Source: an uncultured Roseiflexaceae bacterium
Lineage (GTDB): Bacteria > Chloroflexota > Chloroflexia > Chloroflexales > Roseiflexaceae
DNA length: 8,838 bases
Direction: 5' to 3'
NCBI GenBank assembly: GCA_937988885.1
Contig: CALKHR010000134.1
Location: 1 to 8,838, forward strand
A model generated the notes under the pieces. It was given only the letters and a program-made list of their open reading frames with translations. It was not told the DNA's origin and ran no database searches. The translations under genes and the position numbers were made by a program. Shown in pieces: positions 6,103 to 8,838 of this stretch (positions within the stretch are counted from its first letter, which is position 1; each line of letters opens with the position of its first letter).

Positions 6103-6154
6103 GGCTATGAGCAATGATGTACGAGCGTTTCATAGCCTACATCATCGCTCATAG
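6103..6154 (+). other. Large intergenic hairpin with an alternative fold, between dnaK and dnaJ
   Basis: CTATGAGCAATGATGTA (6105-6121) pairs with TACATCATCGCTCATAG (6138-6154): 17 positions, one A-C mismatch, 16-nt loop. The loop end TCATAGCC (6130-6137) is a perfect 8-nt complement of GGCTATGA (6103-6110), which overlaps the left arm, so the two folds exclude each other. No T-run follows. It lies between the dnaK stop (6089) and the dnaJ RBS (GAGG, 6164-6167). It may set mRNA stability, cause partial termination, or simply be a repeat-derived palindrome. Confidence 0.6.
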
Positions 6155-6172
6155 TTCATAACTGAGGTCTAT

Positions 6173-7288
6173 ATGGCGTCCAAGCGAGATTACTACGAAG
6201 TCCTGGGTGTATCGCGCTCGGCATCCCAGGAAGAAATTAAAAAAGCGTTCCGCCGATTGGCGCGCCAGTACCATCCCGATGTCAACAAAGATGCGGGCGC
6301 GGACGCGATGTTCAAGGAGATCAACGAGGCGAACGAAGTCCTCTCTGATCCCGAGAAGCGTGCTATGTACGATCGGTTTGGTCACAATGGCCCAACCGGC
6401 GGAGGCTTTGATCCGTTCAGCAATGCCGATGCGTTCGGCAGCATTTTTGAGGCGTTCTTCGGTGGTGCCGGCGTCGGTCGCCAATCGCACCGTGGCCCGC
6501 AACGGGGCTCGGATCTGCGCTATACGCTTTCGATCTCCTTCGAAGAAGCTATCTTTGGCACCGAGAAAGAGATCGAGTTCCGTCGCCACGAGAATTGTAA
6601 CGCCTGCCGTGGCACAGGTGCCGAGCCAGGCACCGACCCAGTGCGCTGCCCGAAATGCAACGGCACAGGCGAGATCCGCCAACGTGCGCCGTTCCTCAAT
6701 ATGGTCACGGTCACCACGTGCGATCAATGCCGAGGCGAAGGCACGGTGATCGCGATCCCTTGCCGCGAGTGCCGTGGCGAAGGCCGCGTGCGCCAAACCC
6801 GCCGTCTGACGGTCAAGATCCCGGCTGGTGTCGATAACAACCAGCAGATCCGCATCAGCGGCGAAGGCGATTCGGGGCCACGCAATGGTCCTGCGGGGAA
6901 CTTGTACGTTGCGCTAGAGGTGCAACCGCACGAATACTTCGTGCGCGAGGGCAACGATATTCTGCTTGAACTGCCGCTGAACATCGCTCAGGCCGCCTTG
7001 GGGGCAGATCTCGAAGTGCCGACCGTTGACGGCTCCGAACTTCTGAAGATCCCAGCGGGTGTTCAGACGGGCGCCACATTCCGCTTGCGCAACAAAGGTG
7101 TGCCCTTCCTGCGCGGCAATGGTCGTGGCGATCAGATCGTCATTATCCGCGTGGTTGTGCCCACCAAGCTAACCGAGCATCAGCGCAAGCTGTTCCAAGA
7201 ACTCGCCAATTCGCTCGATAATGAGCCGATCGGCGGACAGCAAGACGAGGGCTTCTTCAGCCGGATCAGAAACGCGCTGGGGCTGTAG
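6173..7288 (+). CDS. dnaJ: Chaperone protein DnaJ (Hsp40, class A)
   Basis: A 371-residue class I J-protein of normal length. It hands unfolded clients to DnaK and triggers its ATPase. The J domain is residues 5-70 with the essential HPD at 34-36. A Gly/Phe-rich linker runs from about 70 to 112. The zinc region has four intact CxxCxGxG repeats: 142-149, 159-166, 183-190 and 197-204, able to hold two Zn2+. The client-binding C-terminal domains follow (about 210-340; PAGVDNNQQIRISGEGD, then LEVPTVDG and KIPAGVQTG). The start MASKRDYYEVLGV is canonical, and GAGG at 6164-6167 is a modest RBS. It is the last gene of the operon, 83 bp after dnaK, and a terminator lies 40 bp after its stop. No key residue is missing. 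Confidence 0.98.
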   Translation: MASKRDYYEVLGVSRSASQEEIKKAFRRLARQYHPDVNKDAGADAMFKEINEANEVLSDPEKRAMYDRFGHNGPTGGGFDPFSNADAFGSIFEAFFGGAGVGRQSHRGPQRGSDLRYTLSISFEEAIFGTEKEIEFRRHENCNACRGTGAEPGTDPVRCPKCNGTGEIRQRAPFLNMVTVTTCDQCRGEGTVIAIPCRECRGEGRVRQTRRLTVKIPAGVDNNQQIRISGEGDSGPRNGPAGNLYVALEVQPHEYFVREGNDILLELPLNIAQAALGADLEVPTVDGSELLKIPAGVQTGATFRLRNKGVPFLRGNGRGDQIVIIRVVVPTKLTEHQRKLFQELANSLDNEPIGGQQDEGFFSRIRNALGL

Positions 7289-7327
7289 CGACGTTCTGCG
7301 TTGCTTGGCCCACATCCATAGTACCTA

Positions 7328-7360
7328 GCAGCGGGCAGAATGATGCCTGCTGCTTTTGTT
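7328..7360 (+). terminator. Intrinsic terminator of the hrcA-grpE-dnaK-dnaJ operon
   Basis: GCAGCGGGCA (7328-7337) pairs with TGCCTGCTGC (7344-7353) over 10 bp with one G-T wobble and a 6-nt loop, followed at once by TTTTGTT (7354-7360). This is a classical Rho-independent terminator 40 bp after the dnaJ stop. A further copy of the right arm, TGCCCGCTGC (7360-7369), matches the left arm perfectly and could compete with it. Confidence 0.85.
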
Positions 7361-7373
7361 GCCCGCTGCCATA

Positions 7374-7382
7374 TGCTATACT
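7374..7382 (+). promoter_or_regulatory. Extended -10 promoter of the rlmB-type gene
   Basis: TG-C-TATACT: the TGn extension plus a hexamer matching TATAAT at 5 of 6. The -35 region (TTTTGT at 7354-7359, 17-bp spacer) is poor and coincides with the T-tract of the preceding terminator. Transcription would begin near 7389, about 27 nt before the ATG at 7416, so the gene would be separate from the chaperone operon. Confidence 0.55.
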
Positions 7383-7415
7383 TGCACATGGCAAACCCTA
7401 GCAGGAAAGAATCGT

Positions 7416-8168
7416 ATGCCTGATATTTTGTACGGACGCAACGCTGTTCGCGAAGCCCTCCGCGCACAACGGCGCTCGTTCGATCAATTACTTGTATCTT
7501 CCGGCGCCCAAGAGAGCGGCACGCTCGGCGAAGTAGTTAAGCTCGCCGAGAAGATCGGCGTGAAGGTTTCGCGCGTCGATCGCCACGACCTCGACCGCCG
7601 CCTGCGCGAGGCCAATCATCAGGGTGTGGCCCTGATCTGTGGCGATTACCCCTACGTGGAGCTTGAGGATTGCTTGAACGTGGCCGAGGAACGCAACGAG
7701 CCACCCTTGCTGCTGCTGCTCGACCACCTGCAAGACCCGCAGAACATCGGCACGCTACTGCGCACCGCCGAAACAGTGGGTGTGCACGGCGTGGTGATGC
7801 CCGGTCGCCGCGCCGCCGAAGTGACTCCCGCCGTGGTCAACGCCTCCTCCGGCGCGACCGAGCACCTCAACATCACGATCGTCCCGAACTTGGCGAACGC
7901 CATCACTGCTCTGCAAAAAGCGGGCGTGTGGGTGGTGGGCCTCGAAGACGATCCCAAAGCCCAAATCTACGATCAGACCGACCTCGATATGCCGCTCGCC
8001 CTGGTGGTTGGCGCGGAAGGCCCAGGCCTGGCCCGCCTGACCCGCGAGCGCTGCGATTTCTTGGTGAAGCTGCCGATGCGCGGCCAGATCGCCTCGCTGA
8101 ATGCGGCGGTGGCTGGCTCGCTGGTGCTGTACTACGCCTGGCGCATCCGGCGGGGTCCAGAAGCATAG
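7416..8168 (+). CDS. rlmB: 23S rRNA 2'-O-methyltransferase, RlmB/TrmH family (SPOUT)
   Basis: A 250-residue SpoU-type RNA methyltransferase. RlmB puts a methyl group from S-adenosylmethionine on the ribose of a guanosine in 23S rRNA; the exact target of this protein cannot be read from sequence. The N-terminal substrate-binding domain (about 4-80) begins with ILYGRNAVREAL and contains NHQGV (67-71). The SPOUT knot domain has motif 1 DHLQDPQNIGTLLRTAE (103-119; N110 and R116 expected in catalysis), motif 2 LVVGAEGPGL (196-205) and motif 3 LPMRGQIASLNAAVAGSLVLY (219-239). ATG 7416 is preceded by AGGA (7403-7406) with a 9-nt gap; the in-frame extension to 7356 covers the promoter and is rejected. 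It lies after the chaperone operon terminator with its own promoter. A tRNA- or other rRNA-specific TrmH-family enzyme is the alternative. Confidence 0.88.
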   Translation: MPDILYGRNAVREALRAQRRSFDQLLVSSGAQESGTLGEVVKLAEKIGVKVSRVDRHDLDRRLREANHQGVALICGDYPYVELEDCLNVAEERNEPPLLLLLDHLQDPQNIGTLLRTAETVGVHGVVMPGRRAAEVTPAVVNASSGATEHLNITIVPNLANAITALQKAGVWVVGLEDDPKAQIYDQTDLDMPLALVVGAEGPGLARLTRERCDFLVKLPMRGQIASLNAAVAGSLVLYYAWRIRRGPEA

Positions 8169-8185
8169 CCCTGATAGTGCACGGT

Positions 8186-8210
8186 AAAGGCGGCCCGCGT
8201 GGCCGCCTTT
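8186..8210. terminator. Bidirectional hairpin terminator between rlmB and the FTR1 gene
   Basis: AAAGGCGGCC (8186-8195) and GGCCGCCTTT (8201-8210) are a perfect 10-bp inverted repeat with the 5-nt loop CGCGT. Both strands read GC-rich stem then TTT, so it can end transcription from both convergent genes, 18 bp after the rlmB stop and 44 bp after the FTR1 stop. Confidence 0.75.
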
Positions 8211-8253
8211 ATGATTCTGTGCGATGCCGCAGCCTCAGCCTGTGAGCCATCGC

Positions 8254-8838
8254 TTATCTACCGCGCTTGCTGCGCTCGGCCAGCACGTAGCTGCCGATCA
8301 CGAAGGCCGCCGCCGCTAACTGCGCGATCACGCCCTCCCACGTGGCGTACAGGCCGAACCACAGGCCCATCCACAGCGGCAGCACCAGCGTGCCGATCGG
8401 GTGGATCGGCAGCCAGCCGACCAGTTGCATCACATAGACGGTCTGCCCCACCATCGTCAGCAGCACCGCGCCGATCAGCACACCCGTCACGATCAGCATG
8501 CGTTTGTAGGGCAGGCGCGCCTGCAAGCCGAACACTGCGAAGCCGACCAGCAGCACCACCGCTAAGCCCAACGCCCCGCCGATCAGCACCACGCGCGGCC
8601 CCGCATCCAGCACCAGCGCCTGCAAAAATAGCGCCGTCTCGAAGCCCTCACGGTAAACGCTGGTGAACCCCAGCAGCACCAGGCCCACGGTCTGCCCCGC
8701 GACTCCGGCCAACAGCAAACGCTTCCGCTGCTGAAACCCCGCCAGCCAGCCAGTCCAGTAGATGTGGTGGAAGTACCAGTTGGTGATCAGCAGCAGCACG
8801 CCAACCGCGATCAGCGAGACGACCGCCTCCAGGTATTG
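8254..8838 (-). CDS. FTR1-family iron permease, C-terminal part (5' end outside window)
   Basis: The frame is open from the window edge to the TAA at 8254 and gives 194 residues; the true start is off the window. The visible protein begins QYLEAVVSLIAVG, so the GTG at 8799 is only an internal codon. FTR1/EfeU permeases carry ferric iron across the cytoplasmic membrane and use two RExxE motifs in membrane helices. The second one is visible as YREGFETALF (R63, E64, E67); the first should be in the missing part. Hydrophobic segments lie at about 1-20, 40-62, 82-105, 112-133 and 168-188, and the protein ends in a basic tail ERSKRGR. The partner proteins (EfeO, EfeB or a cytochrome) would be upstream, outside this window. 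The family call is firm; whether the substrate is iron alone is inferred. Confidence 0.88.
   Translation of the reverse strand, partial: QYLEAVVSLIAVGVLLLITNWYFHHIYWTGWLAGFQQRKRLLLAGVAGQTVGLVLLGFTSVYREGFETALFLQALVLDAGPRVVLIGGALGLAVVLLVGFAVFGLQARLPYKRMLIVTGVLIGAVLLTMVGQTVYVMQLVGWLPIHPIGTLVLPLWMGLWFGLYATWEGVIAQLAAAAFVIGSYVLAERSKRGR

Noticed and set aside
6149..6796. 215-codon frame antisense to dnaJ
   Set aside because: Low-complexity Ala/Arg-rich shadow of dnaJ codons.
8199..8666. 155-codon + strand frame opposite the FTR1 gene
   Set aside because: It is extremely rich in Pro, Ala, Arg and Ser, starts inside the terminator, and opposes clear membrane segments with a RExxE motif.
1..8838. CRISPR array, tRNA or rRNA gene, insertion sequence or phage gene
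   Set aside because: None seen on either strand: no regular repeat-spacer pattern, no cloverleaf and no transposase or integrase motif.

Overview
The window is about 8.8 kb of a bacterial chromosome. Its core is a complete heat-shock chaperone operon, hrcA-grpE-dnaK-dnaJ, on the + strand, headed by a perfect CIRCE operator. The coding parts are GC-rich; the first 770 bases are visibly AT-richer and carry degenerate repeats. HrcA/CIRCE control, this gene order, and the sequence style of DnaJ, HrcA and the small membrane protein suggest a member of the Chloroflexota. That assignment is inference from recognition of sequence style, not from a search.

Layout: 1-770 has no convincing gene and holds several intergenic repeat types, including two inverted relatives of one MITE-like repeat. 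771-1961 (+) is a stand-alone enolase-superfamily (mandelate racemase/muconate lactonizing) enzyme of unknown substrate. It converges on a 48-residue two-helix membrane protein at 2028-2174 (-), with a strong hairpin between them. Divergent from that small gene is the hrcA promoter (2277-2305), then CIRCE (2357-2383), then hrcA (2413-3483), grpE (3588-4145), dnaK (4221-6089) and dnaJ (6173-7288). The operon ends at an intrinsic terminator (7328-7360). A 23S rRNA 2'-O-methyltransferase of the RlmB/TrmH type follows from its own extended -10 promoter (7416-8168). It converges, across another strong hairpin, on a 5'-truncated FTR1-type iron permease gene (8254-8838, -).

How it works together: HrcA represses its own operon through CIRCE. 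DnaK is the Hsp70 ATPase, DnaJ delivers substrate and stimulates ATP hydrolysis, and GrpE releases nucleotide. DnaK and DnaJ are each preceded by an intergenic region able to form a sizeable RNA hairpin, and the operon terminator has an unusual third arm. These RNA features could tune the relative output of the cistrons. I see no novel defence, secretion or mobile system here; the interest lies in the intergenic RNA structures, the unannotated-type small membrane protein, and the orphan enolase-family enzyme.
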